From Rhodovastum atsumiense (GTDB taxonomy: Bacteria > Pseudomonadota > Alphaproteobacteria > Acetobacterales > Acetobacteraceae), in the NCBI RefSeq assembly GCF_937425535.1, contig NZ_OW485601.1, positions 1,948,501-2,012,500 on the forward strand: a stretch of 64,000 nucleotides of DNA. The letters run 5' to 3'. Below the pieces are notes generated by a model. It was not told the DNA's origin. It ran no database searches and saw nothing but the letters and a program-made list of their open reading frames with translations. Both the position numbers and the translations under genes were made by a program. Shown here piece by piece: positions 29,380-41,217 of this stretch. Within the stretch, counting starts at the first letter, position 1. Every line of letters starts with the position of its first letter.

Positions 29380-30861
29380 GTGACGAACGGCGGAAACATC
29401 GGCAGTGACGCCTCTGTCATGACCGACCAGCGCTCCCTGGAGGAAGCGCAACTGGCGGCCCAGTGGAACCGTGTGCGCAGCCGGCTGCAAAGCGAGGTCG
29501 GCGAAGTCGAATACCGTACCTGGCTGCGCCAGATGACGCTTGGCGGCCTTGATGGCGACGAGATCACCGTTCGTCTGCCCACCCGTTTCCTGCGCGACTG
29601 GGTCCGCACCCATTACGGCGATCGCCTCAACGCGCTCTGGCAAAGCGAAAACCGCCGGGTCCGGCGGGTGGATATCCGCGTCGGCGGCAATGCCGGCGAT
29701 GACGGCCTCGCCGAGCCGCTCGTCGTGGGCGAGCCGATCGGCGAACCCATTGCCGAACCGATCCCATCCGGCCTCGCCGCCAGTGGCCAGCCGCAGGCGG
29801 CCCATGCCGACCCGCGCGCCGAACTGGCCGCGGCGCTCGATCCGCGCTTCACCTTCGACAGCTTCGTCGTCGGCAAGCCCAACGAATTCGCCTATGCCTG
29901 CGCCCGGCGCGTCGCCGAGAAACCGGCCAGCGTCGGCTTCAATCCGCTGTTCCTGTACGGCGGGGTCGGCCTGGGCAAGACCCACCTGATGCATGCCATC
30001 GCCTGGGAACTCACCGGCGACGGCCCGCGCGGCAGCGTGCCGGTCTCGGTCGCCTACATGTCGGCCGAGAAGTTCATGTACCGCTTCATTGCCGCCATCC
30101 GCAATCAATCGACCATGGAGTTCAAGGAACAACTTCGCAGCGTCGACGTGCTGATGATCGACGACCTGCAGTTCCTGATCGGCAAGGACGCCACCCAGGA
30201 AGAATTCTTCCACACCTTCAACGCCCTGGTGGACGCCGGCAAACAGATCGTGGTGTCGGCCGACAAGTCGCCCTCCGACCTCTCCGGGCTCGAGGAGCGC
30301 GTCCGCACCCGCCTTGGCTGTGGCATGGTCGCCGACCTGCACGCCACCACCTTCGAGCTGCGCGTCTCCATCCTGGAGGCCAAGGCCGCCCGCGCCGGCG
30401 TGCCCGTGCCACCCAAGGTGCTTGAATTCCTCGCCCACAAGATCACCAGCAACGTCCGCGAGCTGGAAGGCGCGCTGAACCGCCTGATCGCGCACGCCAA
30501 CCTGTTCGGCCGCACCATCACCCTGGAATCCACCCAGGAGGTGCTGCACGACATCCTCAAGGCGCATGACCGCCGCGTCACCATCGAGGAAATCCAGCGC
30601 AAGGTCGCCGAGCACTGGAACATCCGCCTGACCGACATGTCCTCGGCCCGGCGCGCCCGCAACGTCGCCCGCCCGCGCCAGGTGGCCATGTACCTGGCCA
30701 AGCAGCTTACCAGCCGCTCCCTGCCCGAGATCGGCCGCAAGTTCGGCAACCGCGATCACACCACCGTCATGCACGCCGTCCAGCGCGTCGCCGAGCTGAT
30801 GGAACGCGACGCCAGCTTCGCCGAGGATGTCGAACTGCTGCGCCGGATGCTGGAATCATAG
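29380..30861 (+). CDS. dnaA: Chromosomal replication initiator DnaA
   Basis: A 493-residue initiator. Domain I (about 20-100) contains RTWLRQMTLGG; the AAA+ domain has Walker A GGVGLGKTH, Walker B VLMIDDLQFL and the arginine-finger region; the DNA-binding signature RDHTTVMHAVQRV lies near the C-terminus. The GTG start at 29380 has a G-rich site upstream; an alternative ATG at 29419 lacks a clear one. dnaN follows after 133 bp. It binds DnaA boxes and melts the origin. Confidence 0.96.
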   Translation: MTNGGNIGSDASVMTDQRSLEEAQLAAQWNRVRSRLQSEVGEVEYRTWLRQMTLGGLDGDEITVRLPTRFLRDWVRTHYGDRLNALWQSENRRVRRVDIRVGGNAGDDGLAEPLVVGEPIGEPIAEPIPSGLAASGQPQAAHADPRAELAAALDPRFTFDSFVVGKPNEFAYACARRVAEKPASVGFNPLFLYGGVGLGKTHLMHAIAWELTGDGPRGSVPVSVAYMSAEKFMYRFIAAIRNQSTMEFKEQLRSVDVLMIDDLQFLIGKDATQEEFFHTFNALVDAGKQIVVSADKSPSDLSGLEERVRTRLGCGMVADLHATTFELRVSILEAKAARAGVPVPPKVLEFLAHKITSNVRELEGALNRLIAHANLFGRTITLESTQEVLHDILKAHDRRVTIEEIQRKVAEHWNIRLTDMSSARRARNVARPRQVAMYLAKQLTSRSLPEIGRKFGNRDHTTVMHAVQRVAELMERDASFAEDVELLRRMLES

Positions 30862-30994
30862 GGCTTTCGCCACTGGCGCACTTTTCGCTGGACAAGCTGG
30901 TTGCTAAACTGATCGACCCGAGTCGTGGCCGGCGGCGTGCTTTTGGGTCCGTGCCCCGTCGGTTCCCGACGCGCCGGTCCAAGAGGATGACGCC

Positions 30995-32119
30995 ATGAGG
31001 TTGAAGGCCGAACGAGCGACGCTCCTGAAGGCGCTGGCGCACGTACAAAGCGTGGTGGAGAAGCGCAACACCATCCCCATCCTCGCCAATGTCATGATCG
31101 CCGTCCGCGATGGCCAGCTCACGCTGACCGCCACCGACATGGAAATCGCGGTGGTCGAGGATATCACCGCCGAGACCAGCCGCAACGGCGCCTGCACCGC
31201 CCCGGCGGCCACGCTGTACGAAATCGTCCGGAAGCTGCCGGAAGGCGCCGAGGTCGAACTCGACCACCCCGGCGGCGATGCCCAGCTCACGCTGCGCTCG
31301 GGCCGCTACGCCACCAGCCTGGTCGTGCTGCCCACCGAGGATTTCCCCTCGATGACCGCGGGCACCCTGCCCCACCGCTTCGCCCTGCCGGCGCTGGCGC
31401 TGCGCGGCCTGATCGACCGCACCCGCTTCGCCATCTCCACCGAGGAAACCCGCTACTACCTCAACGGCATCTACCTGCACGCGGCCGAGGCCGACGGCAC
31501 CCCCGTGCTGCGCGCCGTCGCCACCGATGGCCACCGCCTCGCCCGGGTTGAGGAACCGCTGCCCGAGGGCGCCTCCGGCATCCCTGGCGTCATCGTGCCC
31601 CGCAAGACCGTGGGCGAGCTGCGCAAGCTGCTCGACGAGGTCAGCAGCGACGTCGAAATCGCGCTGTCCGATACCCGCATCCAGTTCAAGGTCGGCCCGA
31701 TCACCCTGACCAGCAAGCTGATCGACGGCACCTTCCCCGAATACGAACGCGTCATCCCGCGCGACAACGACAAGGTCCTGCGCGTCGGCAAGAAGGACTT
31801 CGCCGACGCCGTCGCCCGCGTCGCCGCCATCTCCTCGGAACGCTCGCGGCCGGTGAAGATGGCGCTCAACCGCGACCTGCTGGTGCTCTCGGCGTCCAGC
31901 CCGGACCAGGGCACCGCCACCGAGGAACTCGACGCCGACCACGTCAAATACGACGCCGGACCGCTCGAGATCGGCTTCCAGGCCCGCTACCTCAACGACA
32001 TCACCGACCAGATCGCCGGCGACGTGGAGTTCCGCTTCTCCGACGGCGCCGCGCCCACCGTGGTGCGCGATGCCGCCGACGCCAGCGCGCTGTACGTGCT
32101 GATGCCGATGCGCGTGTAA
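30995..32119 (+). CDS. dnaN: DNA polymerase III beta sliding clamp
   Basis: A 374-residue clamp with the normal three-domain length. It begins MRLKAERATLLKALAHVQSVVEKRNTIPIL and ends with YVLMPMRV, the conserved clamp C-terminus. The dimer encircles DNA and tethers polymerase III. A GAGGA site precedes the ATG. The 133-bp gap from dnaA probably contains its own promoter. A multi-hairpin repeat begins at the stop codon. Confidence 0.97.
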   Translation: MRLKAERATLLKALAHVQSVVEKRNTIPILANVMIAVRDGQLTLTATDMEIAVVEDITAETSRNGACTAPAATLYEIVRKLPEGAEVELDHPGGDAQLTLRSGRYATSLVVLPTEDFPSMTAGTLPHRFALPALALRGLIDRTRFAISTEETRYYLNGIYLHAAEADGTPVLRAVATDGHRLARVEEPLPEGASGIPGVIVPRKTVGELRKLLDEVSSDVEIALSDTRIQFKVGPITLTSKLIDGTFPEYERVIPRDNDKVLRVGKKDFADAVARVAAISSERSRPVKMALNRDLLVLSASSPDQGTATEELDADHVKYDAGPLEIGFQARYLNDITDQIAGDVEFRFSDGAAPTVVRDAADASALYVLMPMRV

Positions 32120-32282
32120 GGGAAGAAAGCAAGGCCAGGGCTCTGCCCTGGACCCGGCAGGGGCCACAAGGCCCCTGCACCCCAGTCTCGCTGCGCGGCA
32201 CAGAAAATCGGGTTCCAAGGGCGAAGCCCTTGGTCGGTCCAGGGCGAAGCCCTGGTGGGGCGCGGGGCAACGCCCCGCCAAC
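32120..32282. repeat. Multi-hairpin intergenic repeat element, copy 1 (dnaN-recF gap)
   Basis: The whole dnaN-recF gap is a string of short palindromes: CCAGGGCTCTGCCCTGG, GGGGCCACAAGGCCCC, CCAAGGGCGAAGCCCTTGG, CCAGGGCGAAGCCCTGG and GGGGCAACGCCCC. The same order of elements and linkers (ACCCGGCAGGGG, GCGCTGCGCGGCA-like, GGGTTCCAAGGG, GCGGGGCAACGCCCCGCCA) recurs at 46497-46662. It contains no credible gene. Confidence 0.9.
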
Positions 32283-32292
32283 AGGTCCATCC

Positions 32293-33423
32293 ATGCGGCT
32301 CGCGCGACTGGCGCTCACGGATTTCCGCAACTACTCCGAGCTCACCTGGCAACCGCGGGGTCGGGTGGCGGCGATCTGGGGCCCCAATGGCAGTGGCAAG
32401 ACCAACCTGCTGGAGGCGATTTCGCTGCTGGTGCCCGGCCGGGGCCTGCGCGGGGCGCGGCTGGGCGAATTGGCGCGGCATGGCGGACGGGCCTGGGCGG
32501 TGGCCGGGCGATTCGAGGCGCCGGAGGAAGGGTTCGACATCGGCACCGGCACGCCGCCCGGCGGCCCGGCGGAACGGCGGGTGTTCCGCCTGGACGGCGC
32601 CGCGCCGCGCAGCCAGGCCGAGATCGCCGCACGGGTGGCCGCGGTCTGGCTGACGCCGCAGATGGACCGGCTGTTCCAGGAAGGGGCGTCCGGCCGGCGG
32701 CGCTTCCTCGACCGGCTGGTGTTCGCGCTGGAGCCCGGCCATGCCCGGGAAGTGTCCGCTCACGACAGCGCGATGGCGCAACGCAACCGGCTGCTGGCCG
32801 AGGGGCGGGCGGATGCGGCGTGGCTGGCGGGGCTGGAGGAAGCCATGGCCCGTCATGCGGTGGCCGCCGCGGCGTCCCGCGCGGCGCTGGTCGGGCATCT
32901 GAACGCGGCGCTGGCGGGCGGCATCGCCGGGGCATTTCCGGTGGCACGGCTTGGGCTGGTCTGCCCGATCGCCGAGCGACTGGCGCGGGATCCGGCGCTG
33001 GCGGTGGAAGACTGGCTGCGCGCGGCGCTCGCCACCGGACGGGGGGCGGATGCCCGCGCCGGCTCCGCGGGGCTTGGCGCGCACCGCGCCGACATGGCGC
33101 TGACCGATGCCGTCACCGGCCGGCCGGCCGGCCTGGCCAGCACCGGCCAGCAGAAAGCGTTGCTGGTTGCCGTGGTGCTTGGCCATGCCGCCCTGATCGC
33201 GCAGGCGCGCGGCGCCGCCCCGCTGCTGCTGCTGGACGAACCGGCGGTGCATCTCGATCCGGATCACCGCCAGGCGCTGTTCGCGGCGCTGGCCTCCCTG
33301 CCCGCCCAGGTGTTCCTGACCGGCACCGATCGCGAGACGTTCCTGCCTTTGCGCGACCTGGCCGAGGGCCTGCGTACTGGCGAAGACACAGTGCGGCCCG
33401 ATCCCGAATTCCATCCCGCCTGA
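32293..33423 (+). CDS. recF: DNA replication and repair protein RecF
   Basis: A 376-residue SMC-like ATPase that helps load RecA at gaps. Walker A is GPNGSGKTN (30-38), the signature region ASTGQQKALLV and Walker B PLLLLDEPAVHLD are near the C-terminus. The ATG at 32293 gives the family N-terminus MRLARLALTDFRNY; upstream in-frame codons run through the repeat element and are not conserved. No good ribosome binding site is visible because the repeat ends 10 bp before the start. Confidence 0.95.
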   Translation: MRLARLALTDFRNYSELTWQPRGRVAAIWGPNGSGKTNLLEAISLLVPGRGLRGARLGELARHGGRAWAVAGRFEAPEEGFDIGTGTPPGGPAERRVFRLDGAAPRSQAEIAARVAAVWLTPQMDRLFQEGASGRRRFLDRLVFALEPGHAREVSAHDSAMAQRNRLLAEGRADAAWLAGLEEAMARHAVAAAASRAALVGHLNAALAGGIAGAFPVARLGLVCPIAERLARDPALAVEDWLRAALATGRGADARAGSAGLGAHRADMALTDAVTGRPAGLASTGQQKALLVAVVLGHAALIAQARGAAPLLLLDEPAVHLDPDHRQALFAALASLPAQVFLTGTDRETFLPLRDLAEGLRTGEDTVRPDPEFHPA

Positions 33424-33456
33424 GCGGGTGGCCGAACGCGCGCGGGAGCTATATAA

Positions 33457-35928
<2,472 letters not shown>

Positions 35929-35955
35929 ACCGGCGTCGGGCACAAGTCTCGGGGC

Positions 35956-35991
35956 GATGCGGTTCCACCGGAGGCCCGGTGGAACCGCATC
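35956..35991 (+). terminator. Long perfect hairpin downstream of gyrB
   Basis: A perfect 16-bp stem (35956-35971 with 35976-35991) closes a 4-nt AGGC loop, 28 bp after the gyrB stop. A short A/G tract and then AT-rich DNA follow, with a T-run (AATTTTTATC) about 17 bp on. It very likely terminates the gyrB transcript. Confidence 0.75.
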
Positions 35992-36260
35992 AAAGGCAGG
36001 AGGTTACAATTTTTATCTAGAACAAATAGCGAACGATTTCCGCATGATGGTCGGATCATAAAACATCGATTTCATAATACTTCCAGATCCATCAGTTTAA
36101 TAATAGTAAACCCCAGGAATAATACGCAGATTGACAGCGCCATATTGATTTTCGTCGCGCCACGCCCTTCTTGATATCGTGGCCCATCACTGGCTAATTG
36201 ATTTTTGCTGCACCATATGCCCCCATTTGTCGCGGAACGCTGCACAAAACAGGTCCGCAG
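35992..36260. other. AT-rich gap between gyrB and the hybrid kinase gene
   Basis: About 270 bp of markedly AT-rich sequence in otherwise GC-rich DNA, containing several TTAA/TAATA tracts but no consensus DnaA box that I can find. A minus-strand reading ends in a hydrophobic stretch (MALSICVLFLGFTIIKLMD) but has no supported start. It probably holds the kinase promoter; an origin or transferred DNA are alternatives. Confidence 0.5.
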
Positions 36261-36273
36261 GGGGAACAAAGAC

Positions 36274-39200
36274 ATGCCGGCCCTGACCGCGCCTGAAGCC
36301 CGATCCGTGACCGCTCCCGTGGATCCATCCTCCCCCGTGGCCGCGCCACCTTCGCCTGTCCTCCGCCCGACCTGGCAAAGCCGCATTTTCGCCCTGCACG
36401 GCCGCGCCAGCGGCTATGCGCTGGCCATCGCCGCCACCGCGCTCGCCCTGGCACTGCGTTTCGCCCTGGCCGCACCGCTGGCGAAATTCCCGTTTCTCGC
36501 CTTCTTCCCCGCGGTGGTGCTGACGGCCCTCTTCGCCGGCCTCGGCCCCGCCCTGCTGGCCTCGTTGCTCAGCATCGCCGCCGCGAAGTACTTCTTCATT
36601 GCTCCAACCGGGTCCTTTACCTTCGCCCAAGGGTCGGACGTCATCGCCACCGGCTTCTTTGGCGTCGTCCTGCTGGTGGACTGCGCGGTCATCCATGTCA
36701 TGACCACCTCGCTCCGCCGGGAACGTCAGGGACGCGCCGAGTTCGCCGCGAGCGAGGCGCGGTTCCGGGCCCTTTCGGCGGCGACGCGGGAAGGGGTGGT
36801 CTTCCACGACGGCGGCATCATCTGCGACGTGAACGACGCCTTCTGGCGCATGCATGGTTTCGCCGCACGCGAGCAGGTGATCGGTCGCAACGTGATGGAC
36901 CTGATCGCGCCCGAGGGACGCCGGACGGTCGCCGAGGCCATCCGGCAGGAGTCCCGGGCCCCCTACGAGACGCTCGGACTGCGCCGGGACGGATCCACCT
37001 TCCCGCTCGAGATCGAAGGGCGTGCCGTTCATTACCAGGGCCGTCCGATGCGGGTCGCCGTCGCGCGCGACCTGACCTCCCGCAAGGCCGCCGCCGCCGC
37101 GCTGGCCGCGGGGGAAGCCCGTTTCCGGGCATTGGCCGAGGCCATTCCCTCGCTGCTCTTCGAGACGGACGCCGAGGGCCAGGTCGTCTACCTGAACCCG
37201 CGCTTTGCCGAATATGCAGGCGTGGCCATGGATGAGCTCATGGGAGAGGGCTGGCTCGCGATCCTGCATCCCGATGACCGCGACCGCACCCTGGCGACCT
37301 GGATGGAGGCGGTGCGCGCGGGCGGAACCTACGAGATCGAGTACCGCTTCCGCCGCCACGATGGCGCCTATCGCTGGTTCCTTGGCCGGGGCGTACCGGT
37401 TCGCGACAAGGCGGGGCAGGTCAGTCGCTGGGTGGGCACCTGCACCGACATCGACGGCCGCAAGCGCACCGAAGCGGCGCTGCGCGACAGCGAAAGCCGC
37501 CTGCGCCTCGCCGCCGAGCGGGTGGATCTTGCGCTCAAGGCAGGCGCGATCGTCGGCACCTGGACCTGGGACCTGCCGACCGACCACTTCACCGCCGATG
37601 CACGCTTCGCGCAATCCTTCGGCCTCGATCCCGAAACCTGCCGCAGCGGGCTCGGCATCGAGCAGGTCGTCGCCTCGGTCCACCCCGAGGACCTGCCGCG
37701 GCTGCGCCAGGCGATCGCCGAGGTGATCGCCCGCGGCGGCCCCTATGCCTGCGAGTACCGGGTGCGGCAACACGATGGCGTCTATCGCTGGATCCAGGCG
37801 AATGGTCGTGTCGACCATGCCCCCGACGGCACGCCGCTGCGCTTTCCCGGTGTTCTGCTCGACATCGAGGAGCGCCACGCGGCGGCGGAGCAATTGCGGG
37901 AGAACGAGGCAAGGCTGCGGCTTGCCCTCGAGGCGGGGCGCATGGGCTTCTGGTCGTGGGACCTCGTGACCGACCGGCTGGAATGGGATGCGCGGGAATT
38001 CGAGCTCTTCGGCATCGATCCCGCCAGCGGCCAGCCGAGCGGGAAACAGGTGTATGCGCGCCTGCATCCGGAGGATCTGCCGGGCCTGAAGGCAGTGACC
38101 GACGCCGCCATCGCCGCCGGGAACGGCGCCTTCGGCCACGAATTCCGGGTGGTGCTGCCCGCCGGCGAGATCCGCTGGATCGCCGCCCATGGCCATGCCC
38201 TGGCCGATGCGGGCGGACGGGCCAGGCGCATGGTCGGCCTGCATTTCGATGTCACCGCCCGGCGCCAGGCCGAGGCATTGCTGGCGCGCGAGGCGGAACA
38301 GCTCGACCGGCTGGCGGAAGAACGCGGCCAGGCCCTTGCCGTCAGCGAGGCCCGCCTCGCCCAGGCCAGCAGGATGGAAGCGCTGGGGCGGCTCGCCGGG
38401 GGCATCGCGCACGACTTCAACAATATCCTGCAGGCCGTGCAGGGCGGCATCACCCTCGCATCCAGACGCCTGACGCACGAGGCGCCGCAGATACGGCGCT
38501 ACCTTGACCTCGCCGCCAGTGCGGCCGAGCGGGGTGCCTCCGTCACCGGGCGGTTGCTCACCTTCGCGCGCCGGGTCGAACTCCGCTCCGAGCCGGTGCC
38601 CCCCGCGCCCTTCCTGGAAGGGCTCGCGGCGTTCCTGGGGCCGGTCATGGGCGCGAATGTCACCCTGACGCTGCAGGTGGTGCCGGAGCTGCCGCCGCTG
38701 TTCGCCGATCGCAGCCAACTTGAAGCGGTGCTGGTCAATCTCGCCAACAATGCCCGCGACGCCATGCCGGCGGGCGGCACCCTGGTGATCTCGGCAGAGG
38801 CGGTGGACAGCCCCGGATCGCAGGACGCGCCGCCGGGCCTGCCGCCCGGTTGCTATCTCCGCCTTTCCGTCATCGATGATGGCGAGGGCATGTCAGCCGA
38901 GGTGCTGGAACGCGTCACCGAGCCGTTCTTCACCACCAAGCCAAAGGGTCAGGGCACCGGGCTGGGCCTGTCCATGGCCCGTGGCTTCGCCGAGCAATCG
39001 GGCGGCGGGCTGTCGATCCGCAGCGCCCCCGGACGCGGCACCACCGTCTCGCTCTGGCTGCCCCGCGCGCCGGCGGGACTGGCGCCCGTGACCGAGGCGA
39101 CAGATGCGACAAGGGCGGCACCGGCGTCGACCGGCGCGACGATCCTGCTGGCCGAGGACAAGGCCGAGGTGCGCACGGTGATCGCGGCCCAGTTGGAGGA

Positions 39201-39546
39201 TCACGGCTACACGACACGCGAGGCCGAGGACGCCGTTGCGGCGCTTGCCTTGCTCGATGAAGGATTCCGGCCCGACGCCCTGGTCACCGATCTCACCATG
39301 CCCGGCCGACTGGATGGGCTCGACCTGCTGCGCGAGGCGCGATTGCGGGTGCCGCGGCTGCCGGCGGTACTGGTGACCGGGCATGCGGGGGATGCCGGGC
39401 CCGGCAAGATCGAGGAAGCCGAGCGCGGGGGACCGTTCGCGCTGCTGCGCAAGCCGGTGGCGGCGGAGGCGCTGCTGGAGCGGCTCGGCCGCGTGCTGCA
39501 GAACAGCGGCGTTCGTCCCGCTCCTCCGCCCGGGACCGGGGCGTAG
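36274..39546 (+). CDS. Multi-PAS hybrid sensor histidine kinase
   Basis: A 1090-residue hybrid kinase. An N-terminal KdpD-like DUF4118 membrane region (about 45-140) carries four hydrophobic helices. At least four PAS/PAC modules follow (about 155-690), for example YRWFLGRGVPVRDKAG and FWSWDLVTDRLEW. The phospho-acceptor His is H713 in GIAHDFNNIL, followed by an HATPase domain (GTGLGLSMARGF) and a receiver domain with phospho-acceptor D1006 in LVTDLTMPG. The ATG at 36274 has AGGGGGA upstream. No response-regulator gene is adjacent; signal unknown. Confidence 0.93.
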   Translation: MPALTAPEARSVTAPVDPSSPVAAPPSPVLRPTWQSRIFALHGRASGYALAIAATALALALRFALAAPLAKFPFLAFFPAVVLTALFAGLGPALLASLLSIAAAKYFFIAPTGSFTFAQGSDVIATGFFGVVLLVDCAVIHVMTTSLRRERQGRAEFAASEARFRALSAATREGVVFHDGGIICDVNDAFWRMHGFAAREQVIGRNVMDLIAPEGRRTVAEAIRQESRAPYETLGLRRDGSTFPLEIEGRAVHYQGRPMRVAVARDLTSRKAAAAALAAGEARFRALAEAIPSLLFETDAEGQVVYLNPRFAEYAGVAMDELMGEGWLAILHPDDRDRTLATWMEAVRAGGTYEIEYRFRRHDGAYRWFLGRGVPVRDKAGQVSRWVGTCTDIDGRKRTEAALRDSESRLRLAAERVDLALKAGAIVGTWTWDLPTDHFTADARFAQSFGLDPETCRSGLGIEQVVASVHPEDLPRLRQAIAEVIARGGPYACEYRVRQHDGVYRWIQANGRVDHAPDGTPLRFPGVLLDIEERHAAAEQLRENEARLRLALEAGRMGFWSWDLVTDRLEWDAREFELFGIDPASGQPSGKQVYARLHPEDLPGLKAVTDAAIAAGNGAFGHEFRVVLPAGEIRWIAAHGHALADAGGRARRMVGLHFDVTARRQAEALLAREAEQLDRLAEERGQALAVSEARLAQASRMEALGRLAGGIAHDFNNILQAVQGGITLASRRLTHEAPQIRRYLDLAASAAERGASVTGRLLTFARRVELRSEPVPPAPFLEGLAAFLGPVMGANVTLTLQVVPELPPLFADRSQLEAVLVNLANNARDAMPAGGTLVISAEAVDSPGSQDAPPGLPPGCYLRLSVIDDGEGMSAEVLERVTEPFFTTKPKGQGTGLGLSMARGFAEQSGGGLSIRSAPGRGTTVSLWLPRAPAGLAPVTEATDATRAAPASTGATILLAEDKAEVRTVIAAQLEDHGYTTREAEDAVAALALLDEGFRPDALVTDLTMPGRLDGLDLLREARLRVPRLPAVLVTGHAGDAGPGKIEEAERGGPFALLRKPVAAEALLERLGRVLQNSGVRPAPPPGTGA

Positions 39547-39567
39547 CGCCGCCCTGCCGCGCGATCG

Positions 39568-41217
39568 TCACAACTCCCCTCGCCGCGCCAGCTCCCTGAT
39601 CCGGTCGCCGGTGCGGCAGGCAATGGCCTGGATGGTGAGCGAGGGGTTCACGCCACCGACAGTCGGAAACACCGAGCCGTCGCAGATCCACAGATTGCGG
39701 ATGTCCCAACTGCGGCAATCAGCATTAACGACGCTGCGGCGCGGATCATTGCCCATGCGGGCCCCGCCGTTCAGATGGCAGGTGTCATCGGCCTGTTCCC
39801 AGATTTCCCGGCATCCGATCGCCTGCAGCGCCTGTCCCATGAAGCGCAGCGCATGGGCGATCAGCCGCCTGTCGTTGTCGTGCCAGGAATAGGTCACGCG
39901 CGGAACCGGCAGGCCGTACTGGTCCTTGTCCCCGGCGAGCGACACGCCGTTGCGCTCCTGCGGCAACATCTCACCAACCATCTTCAGCCCGACCTGATGG
40001 TTGTACTTCGCCATCTCGGCAATCAGCCGCTCGCCCCACAGACCATGCGCGGTGAGCTGCGTGTTGGCCCAGAGCTGTGGCAGCGGTCCCTGGCTCATGT
40101 AGGCATAGCCGCCGAAGAAATCCTTGCCCCTGTCCTCGTAGTTCCAGTGCTCGGTCAACGCGAGCGACGGCGGTGCCTTGTAGGAGCGGATCTCCTTCGC
40201 CGAGACGCCCCACACCGCCTGGTTGGCCTGCACCATGAGATATTTCCCGACCAGGCCGGAGCTGTTGGCCAGACCCTGCGGGAAACAGGGGCTGGCGGAG
40301 TTCAGCAGCAGCCGCGGCGTCTCGATGGCATAGCCGGCGACCACGACATGGCGCGCCTTCTGGAAACGCCAGCGCCCTTCACGATGATACTGCACACCGG
40401 TGACCAGGCCCGCCGCATTGGTCTCCACCCGCCCGACCATCGCCAGGTCGCGGATCTCGGCCCCCGCGGCGATGGAGCGCGGCAGCCAGGTGACCAGCAC
40501 GCTCTGCTTGGCGTTGGTGGAACAGCCCAGCACGCAGAAACCGCGATAGACGCAGGGCGGCGCGCGGCCATGCGGCGCGGACAAGGTCGCAAGTGGCGTC
40601 TCCGACCATGGAATGCCCATCGCCTCGCAGCCTTCGGCCAGGGCCAGGGCGGCGGCGTTCAGCTCATGCGCGCGATAAGGATAGCGCGGCCGCGGCGGGC
40701 CCCAGGGATAGGTCATGGGGCCGGCGATCTTCAGCGCCTGCTCGACCTCGCGGTAGTAGCCCCACATCTCCCGCCAATCGAGCGGCCAGTCGAAGCCATA
40801 GCCCAGTTGACTGCGCGATCGAAACCATTCGGGACGGAAGCGCAGCGACACCATGGCGAAATGCACGGTGCTGCCGCCGACCGCCTTGCCGCTGTTGTTG
40901 CTGCCCAACTGGATCGGGTTCTCGCCATCGACGATGCGATCGTCGGTCCAATAGAGCTTGCTCTGCTCGGATTCGTCGGAGGCGAAGTCCTCGAGCGGCC
41001 GCCAGTACGGCCCGGCATCCATGGCAACGACGGAAAACCCCGCTTCCGCCAGCTTGCAGGCCAGCGTGCCGCCGCCGGCACCGGTGCCGACGATCACGAA
41101 GTCGACCTCTTCGGCCTCGCCGTATTGCCGCATCGGCACCCAGCCGCCGGGCGTGAACACGTCGGGGACGCGACCGCCCCGGGCACGGGGGACGTGACAG
41201 GGATCCTCATCCGACAT
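39568..41217 (-). CDS. GMC-family dehydrogenase flavoprotein (gluconate 2-dehydrogenase-like large subunit)
   Basis: A 549-residue GMC oxidoreductase. The FAD-binding fold is VDFVIVGTGAGGGTLACKL near residues 38-56; the C-terminal catalytic region has DTCHLNGGARMGND and VGGVNPSLTIQAIA. Such subunits oxidise sugar acids, sugars or alcohols and pass electrons to a membrane acceptor. The ATG at 41217 overlaps the subunit-3 gene by 11 bp. There is no Tat signal; the small subunit also lacks an obvious one. Substrate unknown. Confidence 0.9.
   Translation of the reverse strand: MSDEDPCHVPRARGGRVPDVFTPGGWVPMRQYGEAEEVDFVIVGTGAGGGTLACKLAEAGFSVVAMDAGPYWRPLEDFASDESEQSKLYWTDDRIVDGENPIQLGSNNSGKAVGGSTVHFAMVSLRFRPEWFRSRSQLGYGFDWPLDWREMWGYYREVEQALKIAGPMTYPWGPPRPRYPYRAHELNAAALALAEGCEAMGIPWSETPLATLSAPHGRAPPCVYRGFCVLGCSTNAKQSVLVTWLPRSIAAGAEIRDLAMVGRVETNAAGLVTGVQYHREGRWRFQKARHVVVAGYAIETPRLLLNSASPCFPQGLANSSGLVGKYLMVQANQAVWGVSAKEIRSYKAPPSLALTEHWNYEDRGKDFFGGYAYMSQGPLPQLWANTQLTAHGLWGERLIAEMAKYNHQVGLKMVGEMLPQERNGVSLAGDKDQYGLPVPRVTYSWHDNDRRLIAHALRFMGQALQAIGCREIWEQADDTCHLNGGARMGNDPRRSVVNADCRSWDIRNLWICDGSVFPTVGGVNPSLTIQAIACRTGDRIRELARRGEL

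Noticed and set aside
29380-29418. dnaA start at the ATG 29419 instead of GTG 29380
   Set aside because: The GTG has the better upstream purine-rich site; both are possible, so this is only a preference.
32230-32292. N-terminal extension of RecF into the repeat element
   Set aside because: The extension is encoded by the palindromic repeat and is not part of the RecF family; the ATG at 32293 gives the conserved start.
36072-36152. Short minus-strand frame ending in a hydrophobic stretch (MALSICVLFLGFTIIKLMD) in the gyrB-kinase gap
   Set aside because: The only internal ATG gives about 22 codons, with no convincing ribosome binding site; the longer frame runs into the kinase gene antisense.
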